64,000 bases of DNA. Source: Bacteroidaceae bacterium. Lineage in GTDB: Bacteria > Bacteroidota > Bacteroidia > Bacteroidales > Bacteroidaceae. Of the stretch, positions 33,886 to 42,435 are shown piece by piece. The translations under genes were made by a program, and so were the position numbers. Positions within the stretch are counted from its first letter, which is position 1. Each line of letters starts with the position of its first letter. The stretch is from the NCBI GenBank assembly GCA_017525235.1, contig JAFXTC010000038.1, positions 26,214-90,213 on the forward strand. The letters are read 5' to 3'. The notes below the pieces were generated by a model that made no database searches, was not told the origin of the DNA, and saw only the letters and a list, made by a program, of their open reading frames with translations.

Positions 33886-35415
33886 TTATTTTGTTTTGTT
33901 AATCCATCCGCTATAAGATACGGATAGCATGCCGCCGTTGCTTTTGCCAAGGATTTCTCCGTCGTTATGACCATAGCTTGCTGTGATGCCTAACCCTTTC
34001 ACTTGGCGGGGCTTATAGATAACTTCTGCCATAAGATAGTTGGCTTTCTGTGGATCTGGTGTGGGGGTATAGTAGGAACCTAAACTTTTTTCGTGAGTGT
34101 AAAGGAATCGCCATCCCCATTCCTCTGTGGGTTGTCCACATAGGCCTATATGATGAGCATTGATTCGGTTGTGGTAAACCATCAGGTTATGATTGAACTT
34201 GCCGTTTGCAAGTTTGTCGTTATACATGGGGGAGGAGAGTAGTGGATTTCCCATTACGTAGCCCGAATGTTGCCAGGCACCATAGATGTGATGGTTGTAG
34301 TATTGGTCACATCCGCTAATCTGTTCTGGTATGACAGCCGTCTTGTCATGATAGATGGCACCACTTTGGTCCATGGTGCCAATGTGTTCATAAACAAGAC
34401 TACTTAGGAACGGATTCTTGGGTAAGTTTATTTCTACGCCCCAGAGCATATCTTTCCAACCATACTGCCAGAACATTTGGCTTTCGTCTTCGAAGAAGTG
34501 CTCCATATAGGCGGCTACGCTCCAGCCTTTGCCGTGATAGTCGGCGCGTAGATGCCAACTTCCTAGCTGGTTTCCTTCCCGGTTAGCATAAATGTTACCA
34601 TCATTAACGTCGCTTCCTCCAGGAATGAATGCATTCCAGAAACTCTTGAAGCCGTTAAGCAGATTTACGTTTTCTTCTATCGTAGCATCAAAACCAGACC
34701 TTTGCCAAATGTTATGTCCTGTGCCACCAAATTGGCAGCTCATCTCCAGCCCGCCAGTAACGGTAAGGGGGAACTTCTCTTTATTGCCTATGCGCAGAAA
34801 TGCAGCCTTTGAGTGATAAAGAGAGCCTGTGGTATAATAGAAAGCTTTGTTATTACCGTTATACTCGCGTTGCCAGGCATTGTCTGTGTACCATCCATAC
34901 GCAATATGTGCCTTGAGGGCCAGCCAATTCTTCGTGCCAGGAATTATCCAAAAATCAGGTAACTCCAATCGAATTTGAGGGAGCGGACGTGCGTTGATAC
35001 CTGTGGTCATGGCACCACTACTGAGGGCTTGATTCTTTAATTCAAGAGGTCGTTCCTTCTGACCTAAACTTAGTCGAAGGACCTTCCACTGAATATCGGC
35101 GTAAAGCTGTTGTATTATAAAGTGTTTACTTCCCATTCCAACAGCCACAGCTATGTCTGCCCCATATCCTATGCGCCATTTTCGCAGACTGTCGGCCATA
35201 ACATCCCTTCCGATTGCACCACGCAGATAACCATAGTTGTTATGGTGGGAGCTAAGACCGTATCTGTTGCTGGTAAACCAGAACGGAGCAAAATCTCCGC
35301 CACTAAATGCGCTGGTAACGGTCCCCTCGTAGCGTATGTCTTTCCCTAAGCGACTAATTTGTGCTTCAGAGACTATGGGAAGGATGATGAAAACAGTTAT
35401 TAGAAGTCGCTTCAT
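33886..35415 (-). CDS. Wzi-family capsule assembly outer-membrane protein
   Basis: This 509-residue protein has a signal peptide (ending SEA, about 18) and many amphipathic beta strands of an outer-membrane barrel. The opening DIRYEGTVTSAFSGGDFAPFW and the later LSLGQKERPLE match the Wzi family, which attaches or organises capsule at the surface. The start codon directly abuts the stop of the tyrosine kinase gene with no spacer. Confidence 0.88.
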   Translation of the reverse strand: MKRLLITVFIILPIVSEAQISRLGKDIRYEGTVTSAFSGGDFAPFWFTSNRYGLSSHHNNYGYLRGAIGRDVMADSLRKWRIGYGADIAVAVGMGSKHFIIQQLYADIQWKVLRLSLGQKERPLELKNQALSSGAMTTGINARPLPQIRLELPDFWIIPGTKNWLALKAHIAYGWYTDNAWQREYNGNNKAFYYTTGSLYHSKAAFLRIGNKEKFPLTVTGGLEMSCQFGGTGHNIWQRSGFDATIEENVNLLNGFKSFWNAFIPGGSDVNDGNIYANREGNQLGSWHLRADYHGKGWSVAAYMEHFFEDESQMFWQYGWKDMLWGVEINLPKNPFLSSLVYEHIGTMDQSGAIYHDKTAVIPEQISGCDQYYNHHIYGAWQHSGYVMGNPLLSSPMYNDKLANGKFNHNLMVYHNRINAHHIGLCGQPTEEWGWRFLYTHEKSLGSYYTPTPDPQKANYLMAEVIYKPRQVKGLGITASYGHNDGEILGKSNGGMLSVSYSGWINKTK

Positions 35416-37896
35416 TTATTTCTCTGTATGTTCACGACTTCCTTGGTTTCCGTAATGGCCGTAGATACCATAGTGGCCATATTTGCCATAACCATAGCCA
35501 TATTTTCCGTACTTGCCATATTTTCCGTACTTGCCATACTTTCCGTATCCATAATAATAGCCGTATTTCTTCTTCTTAAGGTCTACACCATTAAGAACTA
35601 AGTTCACCTTTGGCAACTTATTGTTCTCACACAGACTGTTGATAAGAGCGAAGTTTGAACGTGGTGAATAGTCTGCACGACAAACGACTAACGTAACTTC
35701 TGCTACACGTGAAATAGACAATGTGTCGCTTACGAGTCCGATAGGAGGCGTGTCGAGTACTATGTAGTCATAGTGTTCCTTAAGCATTGATATGGCCAAA
35801 TCAAGTTGCTCGCGCGTAATCAATTCACCTGGATTGGGAGGAATCACACCTGCCGGGAGTACGTCAAGGTTGGGATTGCCAATACCGTGGGCAATCTGGG
35901 CCTCCAACAGGTCATATTTCGTTTCGTTGCTGGAAAGGAAGGTCGTAATACCGTTTTTGCTCACAGGTATTCCGAACAACTTCACCAAACGAGGCTTGCG
36001 GATATCCAGACCAACAATAATAACTTTCTTACCCATCAGGGCCAAAGACATTGCCAAGTTTGTTGAAACAAATGTCTTTCCTTCTCCTGGAATACAACTT
36101 GTACAGCAAATGACTTTCTCATCGTTATTCTGTACAAAGCGTAGATTGGTACGTAATCCACGGAATGCCTCTTCCATGGTGTTATTGGAGTTTTCGTGTA
36201 CAACCAAAGCCCGTTCGCCATCCACAACTTTATCTCCCAATGGGATATCTGCCAAGATGGGAATCTTTGTTAGTTTCTCCATGTCGTCTCGGCCTTCAAT
36301 ATGATAGCGTAAAAGATTACGCAGGAAAACAATTCCGATGGGGAATCCGAAACCAAGTATCAGAGCCATCAAGAATATAATCATTCTTTTGGGAGCAACC
36401 TGTCCTCCATATTGAGGTGAGTCAATGATTCTTGCTTTTGCTGCAGTACTGGCTAAGGAGATGGCATTCTCCTCTCTTTTCTGCAAAAGCATCAAATACA
36501 GGTTGGCCTGAATTTCTTGCTGACGCATAATGTTAGTCAGAGCACGCTCTTGAGTTGGAGTACTCTGAATACGGCTGTTAAACATGTGGAACTGACTGTC
36601 GGCACTCTTCTTTCGGGTCATCAGGTCGTTCTTTATGGCTTCCAGACTGATTCTAATGGAAGGCCACATTTCTTCCAATTCTGATGTGATGCGCTGTACG
36701 TAGGGGTTGTCTTCGCTTGAGGACTTTATAAGTCGGTTGCGCTGCAGAACGCCTTCATTGTATTTGCTGATTGATTGGTTCAGATTTGCATCCTGAAGTC
36801 CTAGGTTAGCTGGGATGACTTGCATGGCATTGGCTGGGTTGTTGGTGTAGTTTACCAATGCTGTAATAAGATTCAACTGAGTCTCCAGCTCCACTTGCTG
36901 TGATTGGTATTCGGTTGTCTTTGCCAAGGAGTTTGTAGCATCGTTGGTCAGGTTAATCAAGTCGTTGTTTTTCTTGTATTGCTCCAGGTTACTTTCTGTG
37001 ATATCCAAGTCTCCACGAATGTTTAGCAGACGTTCTCTGATGAACTCGTCGGTCTTGGTTGCTACCTCGTTCTTGTCCTCATTGGCGTCATCATTATAAC
37101 TCTTCAAAAGTTCGTTAAGATAATCCAAGGAACGTTGAACCTGTGTGTCTGTAAACGTGATGGCTGCAACCGTTGTAGTCTTACTGGTTGCTGCAGCATT
37201 AAGCTTGGCGGTATAAATTCTTCCTGCTGCGTCAAGAGGCATGATAACTGCATACAATGTGCGGTCCTCTGACATTTTGCTGGCAGGGTTCTTTTGGAAA
37301 ATCACCGTGCCAACAGGAGTGGTGATGTTACCTGGCAGTTTTTTTATCTCACGATCAAACTCGATTTTTTCTTTGCTGCCTTTAATGGGTACTTCTCCCT
37401 TGATTATATATCCACCTTTCTCGTTTTTCTTGATTTCCAAACTGACAGGTGTCTGTAATACCGCTAATTGGCTTTCAGGCATGTCGATAATTAACGGATT
37501 GTTGTTGTAGAGCTCTCTTTTACGCACACTTCCGTCAATAGCGTACGAAACATACAACTTTAATGCTTTGACAACTCGGGTATTGATGTTGGTGCTCCGC
37601 AGTATTTCCAACTCGTTGTCAAAACCGTTACTGTTGGAAAACAAACCAACGTTTTCCAAATTCATCTGACCTGCCGACATTTTTCCTTTCTTATCATCAT
37701 CCTTGATAAGAATCTTCATTGATGAAGTGAAAACGGGATTTGTGTATCGGAGATAGCAAAATGCCAAGCCTAAAGCAATAACGACGGATACAACAATCCA
37801 TTGCCAGTTAAGGACGATAATTTCCCATATCGTAGATAAATTAAACGCACTGGATTCTTCCTCATTTACATTTTCGTTTGCAACGTAATCTGCCAT
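35416..37896 (-). CDS. Polysaccharide tyrosine autokinase (Wzc-like)
   Basis: This 826-residue inner-membrane protein has a Wzz domain with two spans (about 30-50 and 510-530), a long periplasmic coiled region, and a cytoplasmic BY-kinase domain. Walker A (CIPGEGKT) lies near residues 600-608, Walker A' (VGLDIRKP) near 627-634 and Walker B (IVLDTPP) near 710-717. The C-terminal tail is a run of KYG/YG repeats with 16 Tyr in about 45 residues, the autophosphorylation cluster. Cycling of this tail controls polymer length and export. It is the first gene of the minus arm, with its own promoter. Confidence 0.93.
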   Translation of the reverse strand: MADYVANENVNEEESSAFNLSTIWEIIVLNWQWIVVSVVIALGLAFCYLRYTNPVFTSSMKILIKDDDKKGKMSAGQMNLENVGLFSNSNGFDNELEILRSTNINTRVVKALKLYVSYAIDGSVRKRELYNNNPLIIDMPESQLAVLQTPVSLEIKKNEKGGYIIKGEVPIKGSKEKIEFDREIKKLPGNITTPVGTVIFQKNPASKMSEDRTLYAVIMPLDAAGRIYTAKLNAAATSKTTTVAAITFTDTQVQRSLDYLNELLKSYNDDANEDKNEVATKTDEFIRERLLNIRGDLDITESNLEQYKKNNDLINLTNDATNSLAKTTEYQSQQVELETQLNLITALVNYTNNPANAMQVIPANLGLQDANLNQSISKYNEGVLQRNRLIKSSSEDNPYVQRITSELEEMWPSIRISLEAIKNDLMTRKKSADSQFHMFNSRIQSTPTQERALTNIMRQQEIQANLYLMLLQKREENAISLASTAAKARIIDSPQYGGQVAPKRMIIFLMALILGFGFPIGIVFLRNLLRYHIEGRDDMEKLTKIPILADIPLGDKVVDGERALVVHENSNNTMEEAFRGLRTNLRFVQNNDEKVICCTSCIPGEGKTFVSTNLAMSLALMGKKVIIVGLDIRKPRLVKLFGIPVSKNGITTFLSSNETKYDLLEAQIAHGIGNPNLDVLPAGVIPPNPGELITREQLDLAISMLKEHYDYIVLDTPPIGLVSDTLSISRVAEVTLVVCRADYSPRSNFALINSLCENNKLPKVNLVLNGVDLKKKKYGYYYGYGKYGKYGKYGKYGKYGYGYGKYGHYGIYGHYGNQGSREHTEK
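35455..35565 (-). repeat. Tandem repeat encoding the Tyr-rich kinase tail
   Basis: A 9/18-base coding repeat (minus strand, roughly AAGTACGGCAAGTATGG-like words) gives KYG units repeated with small variants. The near-identity of adjacent copies makes copy-number change by slippage likely. Confidence 0.8.
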
Positions 37897-37940
37897 GATT
37901 CAAGTTTTTTTTTGGTTATTCGCAATACAAAATTTTCTTG

Positions 37941-37948
37941 CAAAGTTA
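37941..37948 (-). promoter_or_regulatory. -7 element for the minus arm of the polysaccharide locus
   Basis: On the minus strand this reads TAACTTTG followed by C, 44 bases before the kinase start. It is arranged back-to-back with the plus-strand TAATTTTG at 38043. Confidence 0.6.
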
Positions 37949-38042
37949 CAATTTTTATCTGTACGCGCGAAGTGTTTTGCGACATTTTTTGAAAATTATG
38001 ATAATTTCTGTGCAGACTTTAGTCTAATTGCCCAAATTGTTG

Positions 38043-38050
38043 TAATTTTG
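38043..38050 (+). promoter_or_regulatory. -7 element for the sugar-transferase-like gene
   Basis: TAATTTTG followed by C matches TAnnTTTG and lies 25 bases before the ATG at 38076. GACTTTAGTCT lies about 22 bases upstream, around the -33 region, and is itself a short palindrome. Confidence 0.6.
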
Positions 38051-38075
38051 CAAAAATACGAGTGATAATTCAAGC

Positions 38076-38900
38076 ATGAATATATTATATAAGGGAATGC
38101 AGGACCCTACCAAGAGATTTCTGCTAATTGGTACCGATGAAGAGGTGGCAGTAATCCAAGCAGAGTTGTTGGGGCAGGGGCTAGCTCCCCGGATGCAGAG
38201 CATTTTGCCTGATGCTGTATCAGAGTCTTTACCGAATATGGATGATGTTGCAGCTGTCTGTTGTGTTCCAAATGCCATGAAGATGGCAGATTTGTCGGCT
38301 CTTTACTGTTTTTGTCAAGAACGGGGAATTGTTTTGTTCTTCTGTTCCCCAGGTCTTGCTGTTCTTCAAAAGAACATGGGCTTGAAAAATGTGGGTTTCC
38401 TATCTCTTTTTTCTCCTCTTGAAGAGCCACTTAGTTGTTGGTGGAACAGATTGATGAAGCGGCTTTTTGACTTATTGGTCAGTGGAGTATTTTTGTTCTT
38501 CATTTTCCCGTTTATTTACATTGTGGTAGCATTGCTTATTAAGCGTAAAAGTGCAGGGCCCGTTTTCCTTTTTACAAAAAAAACAGGCAGGAAGGGGAAA
38601 TGTTTTGAGCAAATCACTTTTAGAACAGAAGATTTTCCTGCGGATTCCCTCCTGCAAAAATCAGCTATAAAATCATTGCCCCAGTTTATGAACGTGTTCG
38701 GAGGCAGTATGTCCGTTGTTGGTGTACGTGATTTGGATACTTCTGAAGAGGCTTCTTTCTCGGTCAATTATGTTAAGCCGGGTATGGTGAAATGCCATCT
38801 GTGTAAGAATGCGGATATCTGGTACATTCAGAATTGGTCAATGTGGTTAGACTTCAGTATTTTGCTGAAAACGTTATTTAATAAAAACAAAATAGAATAA
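38076..38900 (+). CDS. Degenerate sugar transferase (WcaJ/PglC-type fold without catalytic pair)
   Basis: This 274-residue protein has a Rossmann-like N-terminal part (FLLIGTDEEVAV), then at about 127-185 the hallmark of the polyprenyl-phosphate sugar transferase fold: MKRLFDLLVSG, a membrane span and SAGPVFLFTKKTGRKG...FRTED. The rest is shortened. Where active enzymes have Leu-Asp-Glu-Leu-Pro-Gln, this one has IKSLPQ, so the catalytic Asp-Glu is Lys199-Ser200, and the usual GPRP becomes GVRD. It is therefore unlikely to transfer a sugar phosphate and may be a scaffold or regulator. The frame is intact and has a promoter, so it is not an ordinary pseudogene. It diverges from the kinase and is followed by an unknown gene. 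Confidence 0.75.
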   Translation: MNILYKGMQDPTKRFLLIGTDEEVAVIQAELLGQGLAPRMQSILPDAVSESLPNMDDVAAVCCVPNAMKMADLSALYCFCQERGIVLFFCSPGLAVLQKNMGLKNVGFLSLFSPLEEPLSCWWNRLMKRLFDLLVSGVFLFFIFPFIYIVVALLIKRKSAGPVFLFTKKTGRKGKCFEQITFRTEDFPADSLLQKSAIKSLPQFMNVFGGSMSVVGVRDLDTSEEASFSVNYVKPGMVKCHLCKNADIWYIQNWSMWLDFSILLKTLFNKNKIE

Positions 38901-38921
38901 TATCAAATAAAGAGAACAAAT

Positions 38922-39548
38922 ATGATGTCGATATTCTCAAAATTATTTACTCGAAAATCCGATACAGATACACGTATTGGCGGCATGGAGGATTTTATGT
39001 TGCTTATCAGAGTTTATTATCAGTCGGTCATTGCTTCTCATTTGGGGATTAATAATTTGGCGTCGTTGCCCGACCTGAGGGTTTTCAAGCAAACGTATCA
39101 TGTTCAAACGATTAACAACAAGTTGGGCGTTGGTGAAAAGAAACAATGCAGAAAGTTGATGCAGGATATTTATCATATCAGCGACGGTTTCTTTGCGGAA
39201 GTGGATGCTAGTGTGAAGAAACGTTGCAAGAAAATACAGGACGTTCAGGGCTATCTTGTTACTTTCCAGGGCTTTAGTCAGGATCTTATGATGCTAATGG
39301 GAAATCTAATGCAATGGAAATTCCGTCTGCCGGGATTCTTTAAAAGCGCCTTGAGACAGATGGTGGAAAAGCAGATTCACGAGATAATGACAAAACTGGA
39401 TTGGAAGGATGAAGGTGTACGTCGTACTTGTGTGTCCATCAGAAAGTACCAATCTGCTCTTGGATACACAGAATCGTGGATGTCTGAGTATGTTTATACC
39501 CTTGTTATGCTCGCAAAAAAGGAGCCAAAGAAAAATAGTGAGGAATAA
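38922..39548 (+). CDS. Unknown helical cytoplasmic protein
   Basis: I do not recognise this 208-residue protein. It has no signal peptide or clear membrane span and is predicted mostly alpha-helical and basic. Visible blocks are IGGMEDFMLLIRVYYQS (about 19-35), LGVGEKKQCRKLMQDIYHISDGF (read as LGVGEKKQCRKL then MQDIYHISDGF), and GVRRTCVSIRKYQSALGY. It begins 22 bases after the degenerate sugar transferase and probably shares its transcript. It ends just before the promoter of the coiled-coil/zapA/rny unit. A structural role in polysaccharide assembly is possible by context only. Confidence 0.7.
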   Translation: MMSIFSKLFTRKSDTDTRIGGMEDFMLLIRVYYQSVIASHLGINNLASLPDLRVFKQTYHVQTINNKLGVGEKKQCRKLMQDIYHISDGFFAEVDASVKKRCKKIQDVQGYLVTFQGFSQDLMMLMGNLMQWKFRLPGFFKSALRQMVEKQIHEIMTKLDWKDEGVRRTCVSIRKYQSALGYTESWMSEYVYTLVMLAKKEPKKNSEE

Positions 39549-39549
39549 T

Positions 39550-39581
39550 TTTGCATAACGTTAGAAAAAAAGTTATCTTTG
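39550..39581 (+). promoter_or_regulatory. Promoter of the coiled-coil/zapA/rny operon
   Basis: TTTG at 39550-39553 is followed after 20 bases by TATCTTTG at 39574-39581, a full Bacteroidetes promoter. It starts right after the previous stop codon and lies 28 bases before the ATG at 39610. Confidence 0.75.
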
Positions 39582-39609
39582 TCCTCGAAAAATTGGAGTT
39601 CAAAAGAAA

Positions 39610-39906
39610 ATGGATGCAAAACTGACAGAACTTATCATTCGCCTAGAGACTCGTACTCGTCAACTTTTAATGCAGTACAGCAAGTCTCAGGAAGAGAAAA
39701 GAGAGCTCTTGTCGCGTTTGAAGGAACGTGATGCAGAGATTCTGTCTTTGAAGCAGAAGAACGAAGAGCTCCAGCAACAATATACCCATCTGAAGATGGC
39801 GAAGTACATTGATATGGCAGATGATGACGTAAAGGACCTCAGGGGCCGTATCAGAAAGATGGTGCGTGATGTTGACCGGTGTATCTCGATGCTAAAAGTA
39901 GAATAA
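39610..39906 (+). CDS. Small coiled-coil protein upstream of zapA
   Basis: This 98-residue protein is almost entirely coiled coil (residues about 3-65, with LSRLKERDAEILSLKQKNEEL heptads, here written as LSRLKERDAEIL then SLKQKNEEL), followed by a short conserved-looking tail KYIDMADDDVKDLRGRIRKMVRDVDRC. By size and position it recalls ZapB-like division proteins that pair with ZapA, but I see no sequence proof. It lies four bases before zapA in the same operon, and a shared role at the division ring is a reasonable inference. Confidence 0.75.
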   Translation: MDAKLTELIIRLETRTRQLLMQYSKSQEEKRELLSRLKERDAEILSLKQKNEELQQQYTHLKMAKYIDMADDDVKDLRGRIRKMVRDVDRCISMLKVE

Positions 39907-39910
39907 TATT

Positions 39911-40219
39911 ATGGCTGAGCAAAGTAACACCTTATCAATAACTCTCCGTTTTGGCAGTTGGACATTGCCTATGACTGTTCGTCGGGAAGAGGAATATGTC
40001 TATCGGCAGGCAGAAAAACTTATAAAGGAGAGATTCAACTTTTATACAAACAGTTATCCAGGACAGAGTACAGAAATGTATCTTGTAATGACTATTCTGG
40101 ACATAGCTGTTAAAGTCAAGCAGCAGGAAACGTCTATGGATATGGAGCCTATAACCAACAGGTTAGAACCGTTGCTTGCAGAGTTGGAGTCCGCACTCGA
40201 GAAAAAACAAGAGAGTTAA
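39911..40219 (+). CDS. zapA: Cell-division protein ZapA
   Basis: This 102-residue protein has the ZapA pattern: a beta-hairpin head (LRFGSWTLPMTVRREEE), then YRQAEKLIKERFNFYT, MYLVMTILDIAVKV and a C-terminal coiled coil. ZapA binds and bundles FtsZ filaments at midcell. It lies between the coiled-coil gene and rny, separated by 34 bases from rny. Confidence 0.85.
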   Translation: MAEQSNTLSITLRFGSWTLPMTVRREEEYVYRQAEKLIKERFNFYTNSYPGQSTEMYLVMTILDIAVKVKQQETSMDMEPITNRLEPLLAELESALEKKQES

Positions 40220-40253
40220 TGACCCCAATTAATAAATCAAATTTTAAATATTC

Positions 40254-41804
40254 ATGTTACCTTATATTATTTATGGCCTGATTATAGGAATTGTGTCCTT
40301 TGCGGTCTTCTTTTGCGTATGGTATTTCGTGGTATTGCCCGGAAAGCGTAAAAGAATGACAGAAGAGGCCGAACAGGAAGCAGAGATTATTAAGCAAAAA
40401 AAATTACTGGAGGTTAAGGAGAAGTTCATTAGTAAAAAGGCTGAACTGGAGAAAGAGGTTCGTGTGCGCAACCAGCAAATCCAACAGGCGGAGAACAGAG
40501 CAAAGCAGAGAGAACTTAGCCTTAATCAGAGACAAGATGAACTGACTCGTCGCAAGCAGGAGTCTGATACTTTGCGCCTACGCCTTGAAACCCAGCAGGC
40601 TGTCCTTCAGAAGAAAGAAGAGGAGGTGGAGCAACGTATGGGGCGTCTGATAGAGCAGGAGCGGACCAAATTGGAGGAGATTTCTGGTCTCAGCATCGAC
40701 GAAGCCCGTGAGCGTTTGATAGAATCCCTTAAGGATGAGGCTAAAACAAGCGCTGCCGCTTATATCAATGAAATTATGGACGATGCTAAGATGACGGCCA
40801 ACAAGGAAGCTAAGCGCATCATTATCCAAACCATTCAGCGAGTGGCAACAGAAACAGCTGTTGAGAACAGTGTTACTGTATTTCATATAGAAAACGATGA
40901 GGTTAAGGGACGTATCATCGGACGTGAAGGACGTAATATTCGCGCCTTAGAGGCTGCTACAGGTGTAGAGATTGTGGTAGATGATACACCCGAGGCTATT
41001 GTTATCAGTGCTTTCGATCCTGTAAGACGTGAAATTTGTCGCTTGGCTCTACACCAGTTGGTGGCTGATGGACGCATACACCCTGCTCGCATAGAGGAGG
41101 TTGTGGCAAAGGTGAAGAAGCAGATTGATGAAGAAATCATAGAAACCGGTAAGCGCACGACCATTGACCTTGGTGTACACGGTTTGCATCCGGAATTGAT
41201 TCGTATCATCGGTAAGATGAAGTATCGTAGCAGTTATGGGCAGAATTTGTTACAACATGCTCGTGAAACTGCCAATCTTTGTGCTGTTATGGCAAGCGAG
41301 TTGGGACTGAACCCAAAGAAGGCAAAGCGTGCGGGTCTGTTGCATGACATTGGCAAGGTGCCCGACGAGGAACCCGAAATGCCCCATGCATTATATGGTG
41401 CCAAGTTGGCGGAAAAGTATAAAGAAAAACCTGATATTTGCAATGCCATTGGTGCGCATCATGATGAGATGGAGATGACAACTCTTTTGGCTCCCATTGT
41501 TCAGGTGTGTGATGCCATTAGTGGCGCACGTCCTGGCGCACGTCGTGAGATTGTCGAAGCTTACATTAAACGACTGAAAGATTTGGAGGATATTGCGATG
41601 AGCTATCCTGGCGTTGTTAAGACGTATGCTATCCAGGCGGGTCGCGAACTTAGAGTGATTGTAGGTGCAGACAAGATAGACGATAAGCAGACGGAGTTGT
41701 TGAGCACTGATATTGCAACAAAGATTCAGAATGAGATGACATATCCTGGTCAGGTTAAGATTACCGTTATTAGGGAAACCAGATCAGTTTCTTACGCGAA
41801 GTAG
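40254..41804 (+). CDS. rny: Ribonuclease Y
   Basis: This 516-residue membrane-anchored endoribonuclease starts mRNA decay. An N-terminal span (about 3-25) is followed by a long coiled coil (about 35-150), a KH RNA-binding domain ([15 protein letters not shown] near 221-235) and an HD hydrolase domain (LLHDIGK near 362-368, preceded by HARETANL). All HD residues are present. The length fits the family. The gene ends with a strong terminator. Confidence 0.95.
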   Translation: MLPYIIYGLIIGIVSFAVFFCVWYFVVLPGKRKRMTEEAEQEAEIIKQKKLLEVKEKFISKKAELEKEVRVRNQQIQQAENRAKQRELSLNQRQDELTRRKQESDTLRLRLETQQAVLQKKEEEVEQRMGRLIEQERTKLEEISGLSIDEARERLIESLKDEAKTSAAAYINEIMDDAKMTANKEAKRIIIQTIQRVATETAVENSVTVFHIENDEVKGRIIGREGRNIRALEAATGVEIVVDDTPEAIVISAFDPVRREICRLALHQLVADGRIHPARIEEVVAKVKKQIDEEIIETGKRTTIDLGVHGLHPELIRIIGKMKYRSSYGQNLLQHARETANLCAVMASELGLNPKKAKRAGLLHDIGKVPDEEPEMPHALYGAKLAEKYKEKPDICNAIGAHHDEMEMTTLLAPIVQVCDAISGARPGARREIVEAYIKRLKDLEDIAMSYPGVVKTYAIQAGRELRVIVGADKIDDKQTELLSTDIATKIQNEMTYPGQVKITVIRETRSVSYAK

Positions 41805-41823
41805 CATATTATATATAAGGTAT

Positions 41824-41856
41824 AGGAAAAGCCCAGGAACATCCTGGGCTTTTCCT
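41824..41856 (+). terminator. Intrinsic terminator after rny
   Basis: A perfect 15-base stem (arms 41824-41838 and 41842-41856, core AAGCCCAGGA) with a three-base loop. It faces the convergent HAD-like gene that ends at 41867, and the T-run on both sides would let it serve both strands. Confidence 0.88.
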
Positions 41857-41866
41857 GTATTTTAAT

Positions 41867-42292
41867 TTATCCAAGTTGCCACCATTTCTTTTTCGGCTTT
41901 TCCGGTTCTGCGGCACCAAGTTGTTCTGTTAGGACTTGTTCGTATGTCTTGTGCTTGGAAATCATTTCGTAGATGGTTCCCCAGTCGGGTAGACCGCCGA
42001 CATTCCTGTCGTCAATCCAAACATCTGCCTTCAGTTTTCTGCTAAAGTGCATGTTCTTTTCTACATCCTCCTCGGGGAAGTCCTTGTTTATGGCATAAAA
42101 CTCAACGCCTCTGGCTCTGCACCATTCAACAGCATCTTCCAAAAGTTTACCTTCTCTGACACTCCACAAAATAAGTTTGTGGCGCTCCTGGATAAGCATC
42201 TTCAGTGTGTCGGTCGCAAAGGGAATTTCTCTGCCAATCTCTGGGTATCTGTGTTCAACAATTGTTCCGTCAAAATCTACAGCTATTGTCAT
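41867..42292 (-). CDS. HAD-like hydrolase (small, BT0820-type)
   Basis: With the start at 42292 the protein has 141 residues and begins MTIAVDFDGTIVEH, where the DxD-type nucleophile motif must be N-terminal. The frame is open further upstream to 42481, but a minus-strand -7 element lies at 42314-42321, which rules out the longer form. Other motifs are LKLIL-WSVREG (motif 2 region), KADVWIDDRN (motif 4). The family removes phosphate from small molecules; the substrate is unknown. The C-terminus is basic (PEKPKKKWWQLG). Confidence 0.85.
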   Translation of the reverse strand: MTIAVDFDGTIVEHRYPEIGREIPFATDTLKMLIQERHKLILWSVREGKLLEDAVEWCRARGVEFYAINKDFPEEDVEKNMHFSRKLKADVWIDDRNVGGLPDWGTIYEMISKHKTYEQVLTEQLGAAEPEKPKKKWWQLG

Positions 42293-42313
42293 ATTATTAT
42301 AAATGTTTTGCTG

Positions 42314-42321
42314 CAAAGATA
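42314..42321 (-). promoter_or_regulatory. -7 element for the HAD-like gene
   Basis: On the minus strand this reads TATCTTTG followed by C. It lies 21 bases upstream of the ATG at 42292 and settles the start of that gene. Confidence 0.7.
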
Positions 42322-42405
42322 CATCTTTTTTGTCATTATTCAGCAAATGTTTCCCTATTTTACTAAAAAAGAATGGAATATAGCCAATATATGGAATAAA
42401 AATAC

Positions 42406-42413
42406 TAACTTTG
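42406..42413 (+). promoter_or_regulatory. -7 element for the Wza-type lipoprotein gene
   Basis: TAACTTTG followed by CCC lies 22 bases upstream of the ATG at 42436. Confidence 0.65.
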
Positions 42414-42435
42414 CCCTGAAAATAATATAAATAAG

